Shown one piece after another: positions 26,291-38,296 of a stretch of 64,000 nucleotides of DNA (within the stretch, counting starts at the first letter, position 1; the number at the start of each line of letters is the position of its first letter). Origin of the DNA: Cheiracanthium punctorium (Eukaryota; Arthropoda; Arachnida; Araneae; Cheiracanthiidae). The translations under genes were made by a program, and so were the position numbers. The notes under the pieces were generated by a model. That model ran no database searches and was not told where the DNA came from. It worked only from the letters and a program-made list of their open reading frames with translations. Where the stretch lies: assembly GCA_038373885.1 (NCBI GenBank), contig JAWZYV010000113.1:682501-746500 (forward strand), written 5' to 3'.

Positions 26291-28604
26291 CTCTGAGACT
26301 TTATAATGAAATGATGAAATTTTGTACAAAGTTTAAATATTGTAAGAGGCACATTTTACCAACTGATAATTTTTTTTCTGTAGGGGACTGTACTAAAATT
26401 CAAATTTTGTGTTTATTCAGAATCAACCCGTTTAAGATTGTAACGATTTCGCGAAATCCTGTACCCTCTTACTGTACTTGATAACTTTGTAAATCATTAT
26501 GTTTGTCTATGATCCATAATTAAGTTATGAAAGCCGTTTTAATGTTTTCCGGAAGCCGTGCCTGTGTGTGTAGACGAAATTAATATAGTTTCCCTTTTTG
26601 TTATGTAATCATTGACACGTGATTCTGATGTATCTTCACGTAATATCTGAATCCTCCGCGTGGAAAGAAAATAAGTGATAATAACAAGTTGTTTTCTGGT
26701 ACACTAAATTAATCCTAGACGAATCTTATAAATTGCAAAATAGGTTATAATAGATTGAATTATATCTTAAATTTGCAAGTTTTAGTTCGGAAGTATATGT
26801 TATAGAATAAATTTGTATCTACTTAAGTAGATATATTTCTAAGTAAACTGGACTGCAATGAACGAAATACTATGGCTTAGATGCTCAACGAGTTAAATAT
26901 CAAAGTTTCAAGACGTCAATCTTTACGCCGTCTAAATACTGTTGGAAACAATAAAATGTTAATTTCTATCCCAAATCATAGTAACAGAAAGTTACTGGAA
27001 ATTTATACACTATTCCATTTCTAATTTTGTTCTGCTGCAATACTTCGAAATTTATTGTATCAATTTCAATATTCTTTGATGTCATGAAATTCGTAATGAT
27101 GCTGTAGAAATAAATAAAATACACATTTGACTAAGATAAATATTAATTCTGTCTCAAATTAGAACAACAGAAAAATTTCGAGTTTTCAAATAGTTACACT
27201 ATTTCTTTACCTGTGTTATTCTGTGATATTTTAATACTTAAATTTGCCTCAGTCCATTTTTAATGAAAATTAGTCTTCTACTAAAATCGTTAAATAAAGT
27301 ATACACTTAACTCAGCAATCAAGTGTAAACTTAATGATACTACAGGACTATGAAATTTGCTGAATGAACATTATAAATTAATTTTTGTAAACTGCAACTA
27401 CATTTAACATTAAATATATCTGGTACTTTGTAAACGAGAATTTTCTTCAGGCATAATCTTATTTGTGTTCGTTAAACTGTATTTGGTTTCTAATTATGGC
27501 ATGTAAAATGACGCACGGAACTCATTAACTTCTGTTTGTACAGAAAATAAGCTCTGCTTTCAACTTTCCGTAGATGGAAGGGGAGAAAAAATTACTTTGA
27601 AGTGACAGGGTTAAAGTTAGATGCTTGTAACTAAAAAAGACCTCAACGGCATAGGAAGCTCATCGCATTTTTATGTCGAGTGAGGAAACATTTTTCATTT
27701 ATAATTAACAAGTGTTGCTTAAATGTTAAGCGAATATGCAAACATTTAACGTCATTAAATTAAGAGAGGTAACCTTACTTTAACAATGTAGGTTTAGTGG
27801 AAGTTTAATACATTTTAAGTCTTCCTTTAAGTAGACTCTTCGCCTAATGAAATCTGTGGAGATTAATGAAGATCTTTACAGAATGTGAAGACCAGCCTTA
27901 TCGCATACATGCTTTTCTTAAGAGGATTAATCCTGGAAAGTAGTATGTTCATGGAGCATATTCTGCAGTTAGATGATCCAACCTTTAAACCTGACTAAGC
28001 TTAAGTATCTTCAAGTACATCTGAATGCATGAATTCTGCTGTCACTAAACAAGCCCTAAGTTTTGCTTCGTAAACATACAATGAGTAACGGACATGTTGA
28101 CTAGAGCAATATTTAAAGGTATTATAGTCGTCGTTGATTTGTTTATTGTATATCAATCCTAAGTAGGTTCTTTATGGTGGTATTCGACTAAAATTTAAAG
28201 GGGCCATCTCTGAATTTGCATTTGCAAGAAACCTACCATCTATTTCGTAGCGAGAAGGGTGAACATAATTTCATAACCTGCTGAGATTTGAAAAATATTT
28301 CTCAGCTAAAGAACTGCTCCATAATTTGGTTAGTAAAATGGTACAGGTAAAATAGAATTTTTCAGTTTATGCATTAAAAAAATCAAGGATGATCATTTAA
28401 TAGAGGAAAAAGTGTTACTTAAAAAAAATTTTTTTTATTAAAACTTTAAAAAATACACTTCTATGGAAAATTTTAAATGTTCCAGCAATGAGCAAATCAT
28501 TGAAGAAAGAATCTTGTTTTTACGTTAAAAACAGACAATCTGTATTGCTTGACCCTAAACGAATGCAAAGCGTTTTGAAAAACATTAAATACTGGGAAGT
28601 TCCG
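26291..28604. other. Unassigned AT-rich region
   Basis: About 2.3 kb with no recognised gene or repeat and few long open frames. Confidence 0.5.
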
Positions 28605-28672
28605 ACATAGAACGTCTGCGCCGCCCACGCCGGTACTTGTACCACATCGCCGCCGCCGCCGGGTTTAATGTA
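28605..28672 (+). repeat. GCC/CGG-rich element, copy A
   Basis: ACGTCTGCGCCGCCCACGCC, then GGTACTTGTACCACATCGCC and repeated GCC triplets. It matches the inverted copy at 32450-32575 (GCATTTGTACCACGCCGCCG on its minus strand) and the start of 29938-30025. It is dense in CpG in an AT-rich setting. Confidence 0.65.
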
Positions 28673-28717
28673 GGGCCTTCTCTATTGTACTCACAGAGCT
28701 GGGGGCAAGCTCTATGA

Positions 28718-28778
28718 GTCGAAGGGCTTGTCTGATGAAGACCGAAAGAATTTTTTGGTCGAAACGATCGTAACATCT
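28718..28778 (+). ncRNA. Hammerhead-ribozyme-like motif (probably degenerate)
   Basis: Core CTGATGA (28732-28738) is followed by a stem II GACC/GGTC (28740-28743 with 28757-28760, 13-nt loop), then GAAA (28761-28764). A 2-bp stem III (AC/GT) around GATC leads to a GTA cleavage-type triplet ending at 28772, and a split stem I pairs TGT/ACA and AAG/CTT (28721-28731 with 28773-28779). Short-stem-III type I hammerheads of this layout are known in Penelope-like elements. One extra A (28739) sits between the core and stem II, which would be expected to impair cleavage. No reverse-transcriptase frame lies nearby, so this would be a terminal remnant. Confidence 0.45.
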
Positions 28779-28899
28779 TATAAGTAACTCTTTATGTGTG
28801 TTTTTCTCACTAAGATAATTAATTAGTTTTACTTCTGAAACTTTCATGCCCTTATGGGTTAAAATAATAGCACAGTAAAATCAACAAAGTAATTTTGTT

Positions 28900-29200
28900 A
28901 AATCAGGCATGAATATACCAGAAAACAAAGAAATTATGCTGATTTTATGTTGAACTATTAATTTGGTTGATTTAAACCAAATAAATTATTTAAACAAATT
29001 GTTTGATTAAATCAACGAAACATTTATTTATTTTAACAAAACTGTTTGGTTAAACTTACAGAATGTTTTGTTGAAGTAACCAAATGATTTTAACAACATT
29101 ATTTTGTTAATTTAACCAAAAATTTGTTGGCACTGTTTCAACATGATAATTTTGTTGCTTTAACAAAAGTTTTGTTGATTTAACGAATTTTTGTATTTTC
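28900..29200. repeat. Cluster of TTTTGTTGATTTAACCAAA-like short inverted repeats
   Basis: The words TTGTT(G/A)ATTTAAC and GTTAAATCAAC recur about eight times in both orientations at variable spacing (for example 28968-28985, 29005-29021, 29101-29120, 29149-29187). Each word is near-palindromic. The cluster may be the interior of an unidentified element or a degenerate minisatellite. Confidence 0.6.
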
Positions 29201-29841
29201 ATCAATTGATTACCTACCATTAAATACCTTCCATACATCTTCCATGACTACTTATTTTACAAGATGTTTTAGCTATACTTAATGTAACTATTTGTAACAC
29301 ATTCACTTGAATGGCAGTACGATGTTTCAAACATGAGCATTTGATAAGATGGCAATTAAAATCATTTTTCGAAGCCAAATTTAATGGATCCCAAATAATT
29401 CCTCCGTTATCTTTTCTTTGAGCTGGAAATAGTTCACGAAATGTCTCTTAGAAATTTAAGCTCTAAGTTTTAAATGAACGCGGTAATGTTGTCTTAAAGC
29501 TTTGCGTGTTGAAGGGAATTAACACCTTTGTATATATACGAACATGATCGAATTCTCTCGAATTATCCAGAACACAAGAACACTTAGTACTCTCTCCATG
29601 CATTTAGTCTCTGCTTTATGTTATTTAATGAATTGCTTTTTTATATGGGATAAAATTTGATTGCTGGATTATTGCAGTATGGCATATTCATGTGCCGTTT
29701 TATAATTAAAAGCTAGCGATCCGAATGGCAAGTAAAACATTTATTTTGACTTCTGATACGTTTCTTCTGATTATGCGGTGATTATCTGCGTAAAGGTTTA
29801 TTCTGATTATTATTATAGTTTTCAATAAAGTTTTCAGTAAA
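29201..29841. other. Unassigned AT-rich region
   Basis: No gene or repeat recognised. Confidence 0.5.
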
Positions 29842-29942
29842 TTAGCTGCAACCTTTCTATGGGGAAACGTTGAATTGGTGCTTAAATTGATCAAAGAACC
29901 AAACCATGATTCAACGTTTCTCCATTGAAACCTTACAGCTAG
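29842..29942. repeat. 101-bp foldback with 34-bp arms
   Basis: TTAGCTGCAACCTTTCTATG...AACGTTGAAT (29842-29875) pairs with 29909-29942 at about 28 of 34 positions, around a 33-nt loop that contains ACCAAACCA. The right arm runs directly into GC-rich copy B. TTTAGCTGCAACC also occurs near 50132 with AACGTTTCACC, so it belongs to a dispersed family. Confidence 0.8.
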
Positions 29943-30025
29943 AGGTCTGCGCCGCACGGAAATTCGCGGCGGCGGCTTGACGACCTCAGAAACCCGGCTG
30001 CGGCGGCGTGCCGCGGCGTGGAATT
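29938..30025 (+). repeat. GCC/CGG-rich element, copy B
   Basis: It starts GCTAGAGGTCTGCGCCGCAC and continues through GGCGGCGGCTTGACGACC and GCGGCGGCGTGCCGCGGCG. The start matches the inverted end of copy C (CTAGAGGTCAGCGCCGCC on the minus strand of 32556-32573). Confidence 0.65.
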
Positions 30026-30146
30026 TTTTTGAAAAAGAGCATAATGAAAATGGGCGTACGCCTACAAATACACACACACACCTAAGTATAAATTGACGTT
30101 AAAAGATTTTTTAAGAATATGAAAACTGGTCGAGTATGATTTTCTG

Positions 30147-30312
30147 TTGTTGTGGGATTACGGCCAAATTAGCTACATGTGGGATCTAGGCCGAGGTGTG
30201 GAGTGCTCTCGGTGGGGGTCTTTCTAAGGTGTCCTAACAAGCATTTCGGAGGAAACGACGGAAAACTCCGAGCGGTTAGGTCGACGGACCCGACCTGCGT
30301 TTGAACCAGGCT
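30147..30312 (-). mobile_element. SINE fragment, (AAAC)-tailed family
   Basis: On the minus strand it matches 52649-52820 through the segments GGTCGACGGAC, AAAACTCCGAGCGGTTAGG, TTTCTAAGG-GTCCTAAC and GGGATTACGGCCAAATTAGC (given here as plus-strand words). The homologous stretch ends at the B-box region (GTTTGAACC at 30300-30308), so the tRNA-like head is absent or truncated. Confidence 0.75.
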
Positions 30313-31572
30313 ACACAAATTTTTTTAAGAACATGCGGCCGTTACAATGAAAATAAGTTGACAAACGTTTATTCATAAAATTGCCATTTCTATTCGGAAA
30401 CGGAAATAGAAGTTCAGAATTAAAATAAGAGTAGGAAACTGCTTTTTCAAGCTAAGAAAAATGAGAATAGTTGTTTTTCTTGGTTCCCGGAGGGGCAACT
30501 GACTCTTGTTTTACCACCGCCTTCTAGAAACACTGCCTGCCGTCTTCGGAATATCGGAATAATGCAATGAGAAAGGTGAAACGATAACTGGCGCTAATTA
30601 CGCTGCCTGCTTATCCCGAGATGGGGACGATTTAAAATTAACATATTTTATAACAAGGACTCTTAACAAAGACTGATGTTAAAATGTAAAATTGATAAAA
30701 ACTGTATAATAACGCACATTGTTGATAAATACTCTTTATGGATGTTTCAAATGTTTTCCTCCTCTAGATCGTTTAAAAAAAAAATCTAAAACAACTAATG
30801 ACTGCATTTTAAAAATAGTTTGTTTTCAATTCAAGCCCTCTCCACCTTTTTTTTTTTAAATGAAATATATATACATAAAATAATTTCTCCACTTAAAAAG
30901 GTTAAAAGATTCAGTTGCAGAACTTCGTTTTTAAGTCTTTATAAATTTTAAATAAGAAAACAAAGCTATTAATTTAGCTAAAACTCATTATAAAATAACA
31001 GCTCATTATGAATAATACATCAGATTACTTTATACTCTTAACATAAAAATATGGACATTAACATTTCCAATATATTTTATTCAAAAAGAAATCATCATTT
31101 TAAGTTTTTCATACACCTTTATCATCAGTTCTAACTTTTGTAGATTTGGTTTTTCATTTGAAATGTGCTATTATGTGTGTGTGTGTTATTATACAAAGTT
31201 TTTGTCAATTTTACATTCCAACATCAGTATTTGTTAAGCGTTTTTGTTAACAAAACTATTAATCAAAATCTTTCGTATCTTGTGATAGATAGATAACGTA
31301 AACGGCTCCACCTATTCCGTTGCATTCTTCCAAAAATGACAAGCTGTATTTCTAGAAAAGAGTGGTTTTAATCGCCCATTTATAAAAATTTGATTGTAGC
31401 GGGCAACTGCAAATTTCGATCCCTGTCCACCACAAATTTTCCTTGGTAGTTTTGAGCTTAAAACAAGTCCATATTTTTAATTTAAATAAAATTGTTCAAA
31501 AATAGTGGTGAAAAATGTTCAGATAAAATCGGAACGGTTGGCAGTTATGATATAGTGATGGGTAGTTTAAAT
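30313..31572. other. Unassigned region
   Basis: No gene recognised. A moderately GC-rich stretch at 30480-30610 (TACCACCGCCTTCTAGAAAC, GGCGCTAATTACGCTGCC) differs from its flanks and may be a repeat fragment I cannot name. Confidence 0.4.
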
Positions 31573-32090
31573 GTGTGCTCTCCAACCTTTTTATAGCCAC
31601 GAACCGGTCAACGTTTGATAATTTTACCGCGGCCTGCTGAGGGTGGGAGGGCGAGGGCGTTGAATGTTTCTAATTTAGATTGGCTAGATTTAATAACTTT
31701 AATTTAATTGTATTTAAACATGGCTCCAAAATAAAATACAGTTACACACAAAAATAAATTAATATAAAGTGATGCAGCATTTCAACCGGCAGAGTTGTTG
31801 TTTGGAATAGTTTTAAAGAAAACATTTATTTTCTATTTTATGACTGCAATTTTAATTCATGATCTTGAATTCTTTAATAAACAACAACAAAAAAAAAAAG
31901 AGAAATATAAAAAGAATTACAGTATTTATTCTGTTACAAAGGTATAAATCAACACAAACATGACTAAATCGCAAAAACTTGAGAGAAATACACCAAAGTA
32001 AATAAAATCCAAAGAATGTAATGTTCCTTGGCGGTCCTATTTGATCCGAGGACCGGGACTGGTCCGTGGCCCGGGTGTTGTGGACCAATG
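31573..32090. mobile_element. hAT-like element with decayed TIRs
   Basis: The left end GTGTGCTCTCCAACCTTTTT followed by CACGAACCGGTC and CGCGGCCTGC has the wording typical of hAT termini. The right end carries the matching inverse (GGTCCGTGGCCCGGGTGTTG...GGACCAATG). Flanks GTTTAAAT (31565-31572) and ACTTAAAT (32091-32098) agree at 6 of 8 bases and fit an old 8-bp duplication. No transposase frame remains. Confidence 0.6.
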
Positions 32091-32449
32091 ACTTAAATAA
32101 TCAGTGAAATATTAAGAATTAATGAAAGATTTATTTTTAAATTTAAATAAAGATATAAATTAAGTTTGAAGGGTCGGGGATGAAGATTGTTCTGTAAAAA
32201 TTTATGAAAATGTATATTTTTATGATTTTTTTTCCAGTTTCCCACTAATGATATAAATGCAACTTGCGTTTCAAACAATCAAGTCATCTTTATCTGCTTT
32301 TTTTTAAGTCAATATAAATTTAATTTTTCAAAATTTTTTTAATTTGATGGTCTCAATTGGAAACATTGGCCAGCAAAAGGTTAAGAAGAATCCAGAACAA
32401 AAATAAGCAGTTGAAAGTTTAGGTACAATTTTTTTTTAAGTTTTGAAGC
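32091..32449. other. Unassigned AT-rich region
   Basis: Nothing recognised. Confidence 0.5.
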
Positions 32450-32575
32450 CGATTGTACGCTGCGGCGTACAATCGACGTTCTTTGTCGGCGCGCCGGCCT
32501 AGACCTCGGCGGCGGCGGCGTGGTACAAATGCCCGGCGGCGGCGGCGTGGCGCGGCGGCGCTGACCTCTAGTTAC
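32450..32575 (-). repeat. GCC/CGG-rich element, copy C
   Basis: The longest of three copies, inverted relative to A and B. It contains GATTGTACGC-TGCG-GCGTACAATC, a 10-bp-arm palindrome (32450-32473), followed by GGCGGCGGCGGCGTGGTACA and CGGCGGCGGCGGCGTGGCG, and ends GCGCTGACCTCTAGTTACAG. The extreme CpG density argues against long-term CpG methylation decay or for recent insertion (inference). Confidence 0.7.
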
Positions 32576-32702
32576 AGCTAATATAAATAATATTTTAAAA
32601 TAAAGTATGACAAATAAATTCAATATTTTAAGAGATATGGCTTAAAGCTTAAACCTTCGCTTCAGCATTAGTTCTATTGTATTCTATTGTCAATCAAAGG
32701 TA

Positions 32703-32862
32703 TACGAGGACTATCTGCCTGGGGTGGGGTGCCAGGGATGAAGGACTTTTTAAGGGGTTCCAACGTGTATTCATGTTACACGTCGAAAAAAATCACAGAA
32801 AATTCTATACTGTTAGATCGACATCCGCGCGGTGGGCCAGAACCCTGGACCTCACTATAATC
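32703..32862 (-). mobile_element. SINE fragment, (AAAC)-tailed family
   Basis: Plus-strand words GACTTTTTAAGGGGTTCCAA, ACAGAAAATTCTATACTG, TTAGATCGACATCCGCGC match the inverse of the SINE body at 52584-52830. It is closest to the copy at 39268-39365, suggesting a subfamily. The head is truncated. Confidence 0.65.
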
Positions 32863-33119
32863 ATTTGAGAGTTCATTTTTCAGGAATTTTATAAACAGTG
32901 ATACACTATTCGCTGCAATGATTTTTTTAACATGCTGATTTTAAATATCAAGTAAGAAGGTAAAGCCGCCATTTAACTTTTAAAACGACCTCCATTTTCG
33001 TTAGAAGTCAACATCCTAAATTTAAAAACTATTATATAGAAAAATGGAAAATATTTACCAAAGTAAAATGGTCCTCTTCGTAGGAATAGGTGGGTAATTC
33101 AATCTCTTCCTTTTGGTTA

Positions 33120-33158
<39 letters not shown>

Positions 33159-34182
33159 CCCAGCACTGTGCGTACACTATAAAATTTTTTGGTAAATTGA
33201 TTAGTCATTCCAGATTTGGCACTGACATAAATTATTATTATTGTTCTTTCGTGTAAATAGCGGTATATGCTCTGTATCAAAATTACAAACATAACCATAT
33301 CACATGACAAAATTAGTATTATTTATCCGATTTTCGTGTTACTAGAGTCAATGGAAAAGCAGGCTGAAATATTAGAACATTTAAAATTAAATCCAATTTA
33401 AAATACTATTAACACATATTCATATTAAGTTTTGAAATAAAACAATGGAATTAAATATTTATTGTATCATTTAGACCAGCAGAAAAATCAACTTAGAACG
33501 TCGATATGGTTTTCTTTTTAAATAACTCTGTAAACACTCTTAGTATTAAAACATTACTGCAATGACCGTACTGACGACTCCTTAAGGAAAGGAATTTCAA
33601 TAAAGAAGAAAGTTGTCAAATTTTCATACAAAAAATAACATATTTGAAAATTGAAACGTGCTCTTCATAACAAATTTCAAAAAGAAATTAACATTATTAA
33701 TGTAAACGTCGCAAGCAGATGTTAGTCACGTGAAATACATTTTACATCAACAGTTTATAATTACTAAAGTGTTTTATTATGCAGTGATCATGATAAAACA
33801 TTTCTTTTTTCTATTTTAACTATAAAATAGCTTGTCAAAATGCATGACCGGCTTTTTATTTAAAGGTGTTTAGAATAATTAAAAAAAAAAATAGGACAGC
33901 AGTTTTTTTTCTCACAATAAGTAGTAGCTAACATTAAATCTGCACTGCAACTTCTCCAGAGTCTTAGAATCGTGATTCTCTGACTCAGTTTATAAAAGAT
34001 TTAATATTAGTATTATTAAATCTTGGCTTTAATTGAATAAACTTTTAGTAAAAGTGCTTGTTACCTTACTTTTTGAACCACCCTCATATCTTAGAAATTT
34101 TTGTTTAATTTATGTAACAAACGAGTTGAAGAATATGACATTAAAAGTATTATTTTAGTTAGAGTGATTTTCTGCAAATAAA
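32863..34182. other. Unassigned AT-rich region with long T-run
   Basis: No gene recognised. A 34-nt poly-T run occupies 33123-33156 and makes a poly-Lys frame on the minus strand. Confidence 0.5.
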
Positions 34183-34184
34183 TA

Positions 34185-35045
34185 GGGGAAAGTGTCCCAA
34201 AATGATCCTAGTGAGCAAAAAGATCCCCATATGTTTTCTTCCAGACAGGCAGCGCTATTTACCAGATAACACATAAAGTAGTTGTGCCAATTCAAGAAGA
34301 AACAATGGCGGTGTTTAAGCGATCGGTGTATAACGTGCTTGATTAGAATTCTTCAAAAAATACTGGGTTTTATCATATGTCTTATAAGGTTAAGCACTAA
34401 CTTTCCTATTCATTTAGAAATACATTCTTTAATGGGCAGAAATTTAGTTTACTGAATAGAGTATGTTTTTAGATGTGAATTACACTTGGTAAGTTTGTTA
34501 TGTTTCTCGGCCTGTTCCAATAATATGAGCTAATGTGGAAAGCCATATTGCCGGGTACAATGATCCCTCGACTGAAGAAACACCAATTCTGGGTCCTAAT
34601 CTTCATGCCAGTCCTCGAGGCGTTCTCAGAATACGTGATAATTTAAAAATATTCCATTTTATTGTCTGTGACACTTTTTTATTATAAAATTCTCGTAAAA
34701 TAAATCACGCATACTATATGATTGTAAAATTTATGTTGCTTCATTATGTATAGTCATAATTACTTTTATATCTTTTATTTTGCCGATAAAAAACAATTTT
34801 AAATTATTTTCAAATGAAGGATCCTTTTGCCCTTGGGTTGAGGGTAAAATGATCCTTTAGATACTTTCTAAAAATTCATTTTTTTTCATTACTCATTGTG
34901 CTTTTAAAATATTATTAAACTATGCTAGTGATGCAAAATATAGTGTAAAATATGATGGCAAAGGGCCAAAGTTTTATTTTAAAATTTGTGTTATTTTATA
35001 CACGTTTTAACCTTAAGGGGATCCTTTTAGGCCACCTTCTCCCCC
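34185..35045 (-). mobile_element. 0.9-kb TA-flanked MITE, copy 3 (inverted, complete)
   Basis: Both ends are present: GGGGAAAGTGTCCCAAAATG on the left and GGCCACCTTCTCCCCC on the right, each next to TA (34183-34184 and 35046-35047). It is the inverse of copy 1 over most of its length. Sub-terminal and internal GGATC/GATCC words recur, including the facing pair near 34818-34858. The 131-codon frame at 34952-35347 crosses its right end and has no transposase features. Confidence 0.88.
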
Positions 35046-35047
35046 TA

Positions 35048-38000
35048 TTCTTGAAACTAATTTGTTTCTCTATTCTCAACACACGCGCATTTACCTCTAC
35101 ACTTTCAGTATTCCTCAAACCTCCAATAACATTTAAGGTCAGCGTTAAGCGCAAGTGTTCAGAACATTCTGAGCACGAACTAAAATTTACGTCAAAGTTG
35201 CTTAACTGCTTCTCTAAAATTACAATTCCTTTTTTCATCTCAGAAGTACATGTGCGGATACAAAATGATAAACGATTCCTTCGAATTGAAAGAGAATTCT
35301 ACATTATAAAAGAGAAAAAAAAATTAGTACAAAGATTAACAAAATAGCATTTTTTTTCTTTTTTTTAAGTGACATAATTGGTTTTTGAAGGAAAATCGAT
35401 GGAATCTTAGACAGTACATTAAGTGAAATCATTGCGTGCACCATGTCATATTTCAGATGAACACAAATTTGTCAAAGACATCGGGTTTGCACACTACAGC
35501 CTTCATTTCGTAATACACAATTGAAGCAGCACTGATTTCGTAAGAACAGACTTGGGGAAAACTTAGATTAATGAAATCACGCAGAAAGGAAATTGGAAAA
35601 AGAATTATTAGAGTACCATGGAAGAACACTGTACGCAAGAACTTTCCCATAAAATTACTATAATTAACAAAATTTTTTGAAATTTAGATAACTTTAGCAT
35701 GAACTGGAACTAATTAATAATTAACTTTGTATGACTGCTGTTGATAATTTAAACTCTACTGCAGTAAAGAAAGTAAAGTGGGGCACAACCAGTAAAATGT
35801 GTCACACATTTTCGTTTTTCATCTTTTCTACTTAAACGAAATTTTTTATCCTTATTAAAACGAACATTGCTATCTGAGTTACACTATAGCAGCAACGACG
35901 CAATGCCGTGAAATATAACACCTTACAATCCACAGTCACAGTCAAGAGTCTTTAAGTGACAGAAAAAGAACTATCTCAAAAATCTTAAACGTATATTACA
36001 AGCGGATTAATTAACTGTTAAAATAGACTTATTTTCTGTACTTAAAGATAATATTTTAAAAACTTCGTACTTCAATTAATTATATAGTATATTAAAATAA
36101 AATCAAGGCAGAATTGATAAGTAATGTCACAGGTCACCAAAATTAAAATTTTTATTGATATTTAAAGGTTATTGATCCCTTCTGATGTGTGAAGCTTGAG
36201 ATGAAATGTTGATGAAAGTTTTTTGAAGTGTTATTCACTGGCCAACAATGAAACATTCTCAATGTCCTGCATCAAAAATATACGAATCATTATTTATAAA
36301 GGGATCATATTTTTTATTTCCATAAAAGTACTTTACTCCAAGGATAAATTTCCCTCGAATTTCGTTCGAATTCAGTCTACATCCGTGAATATTAGAAATC
36401 AAATTAAAGTTAGTTAGAATAAATTAAAAATCAAAATTATATTAAATAGAAAAAGTTCACACTTCACTTTATGAAATAGCTTTCTGTAAGCATTCCTGAC
36501 TCATAACCTAGATAACCAGCAGTTGGGAAAAACAGTGAAATTAAAACAGCTACGCATCTTGTTGTAGAGCTCATGTCTCTATCATGAGGATCTCAAAGCA
36601 AACTGGTTTCTAACAAGGGTTTTAGTTGCGCTTTTTCGTGGTAAATTGTGTTCTAAATTGATTGGTTGACCTTCACCATCAGGCCAGTTATTGTTCTTAA
36701 TAGTGTTACGCAGAGTATAACTACTTTTTTTCGTGAAATCACTTTGGAAGAAGATAACAAAAAGAGGCATACGAATCCTTTGTCATTATTCATAGTAGCT
36801 TTATTTCCCTAAGCAAAAATAGCAAGTGTACGTATCATATAATAATAAAAAATAGGTATAACTACAGAAGTATCTATAAGTACAAATTGTACTTCACGTA
36901 TTTGATATAGGCTAGCCTAATAAGTCTTTTAAAATCATGATCACTTTTGTCTTAATATAAATTTCAGGAAATCGAATGTTTAGAAACTGGATATTTACTT
37001 CTTCTCTTGAATATAAAATATAATACCATAATGTGAATGTAATAATAAACAAGCAGAAAAAGTCAATAATCATGGCTGGAGCCAACAATATTTTCATTGA
37101 GAGAAAAAAATATTCTAAATGTTGATATATTCTAATTTTGATACTCGTTTTGAATAGTCATTGAAGCCTAAAGCATTAAATTAACAGGACATGAGTAGTT
37201 TGATAACAAAAAGTATAAAAAAAATAGTGTATCTTCCCAATTAAATAGAAAATTCAGGAAATATACATATTAAATTTACTAGGAACGGCAGTGTAAAAAT
37301 ATTAAATGCAGCGTTTTGTGCCAAATTCGCATAAGGACACAAGAGAAATCTGAATGTCTGTATTTAATACTTACTGAATTTAGCATCCCTTAAAGCCATA
37401 AATAGGATACGTTTATGAAATGAGATTTGTTTATGTGACAAACACCTAACATATAAAAATATTATACAGTCATAATGTCTGTTGAATGTATGATTGATGT
37501 GCATTCGGGCGAATGCTCTACATTATTGTCTTGCAGCTCTATTGTTCAAAAATATTGGAGAGCTCGAAGCTTCATGACCTGAAGGTCAATGGCTGGCATT
37601 TGCTAAATAATAGAAATACTATACATTATAGTTTTACCTGAAATAAAATAGAACATGCATATAGTATGGATATCTGCGTGAGTGCATATTAAAGCATAGG
37701 GGAAGTGGTTGTACCTTAAAGTCACGTGGTAGGAATTTCAGACAGATAAAGTTTTTATTAAACGATGGAGGAAAAAACAGAAACTCCCAAGGATTATAAT
37801 TTTTCCCGCATTCTCTTAAAAAAATAAACTTTAAAAAAGCTACACCAGATAAAGTATGTTTTTATATAGCGTTGTGTCAGAGCTATAATACTTTTATTGA
37901 TATTTTCATAACTAACTGGAATATTCAAATGGGGTTTGATGCAATTGGTTGAGCTTTATTATTAAAAAATTCGAGCTATTTTATTTTTTACTCAGGTGTT

Positions 38001-38119
38001 CATAAAATTTATATATACTGCTTTATAAAATACACTTAAATGACGAATTATATTTTGGGAAATAATATTACAAAGTATGTTCTAATGCATAATATATTTT
38101 TTTTTCTGGCAAACTCAGA
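35048..38119. other. Unassigned AT-rich region
   Basis: About 3 kb without a recognised gene or repeat. A minus frame at 36582-36770 includes NNNWPDGEGQPINLEHNLPR, less AT-biased than its surroundings, but I do not recognise it and it has no support beyond being open. Confidence 0.4.
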
Positions 38120-38127
38120 TTCAAAAG

Positions 38128-38288
38128 CAGGGATGGACGCAAGACGAGACAGAGATTTACAGCTTTTTTGCGAGACGAGACAAGCATTTTTAACATTATG
38201 ATATAGGGATTTTTGCGAGACGAGACAAAGCTTTTCGGCTGTTTTGCGAGACGCGAGACGCCAATTTTTCGTCTCGCGTCCATCCCTA
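38128..38288. mobile_element. 161-bp hAT MITE with exact 8-bp target duplication
   Basis: The ends are CAGGGATGGACGCAAGACGA and its inverse TCTCGCGTCCATCCCTA. TTCAAAAG flanks the element on both sides (38120-38127 and 38289-38296). Internally the phrase TTTTTGCGAGACGAGACAA is repeated three times (about 38164, 38210, 38243). The 8-bp duplication and CAGGG end indicate hAT-type mobilisation. The 81- and 71-codon minus frames here are artefacts of this element. Confidence 0.9.
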
Positions 38289-38296
38289 TTCAAAAG

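Noticed and set aside
33123..33156. Poly-T run as a retrogene or LINE tail
   Set aside because: No adjacent coding body or target duplication was found.
34952..35347. 131-codon plus frame as a gene
   Set aside because: Crosses the right boundary of MITE copy 3.
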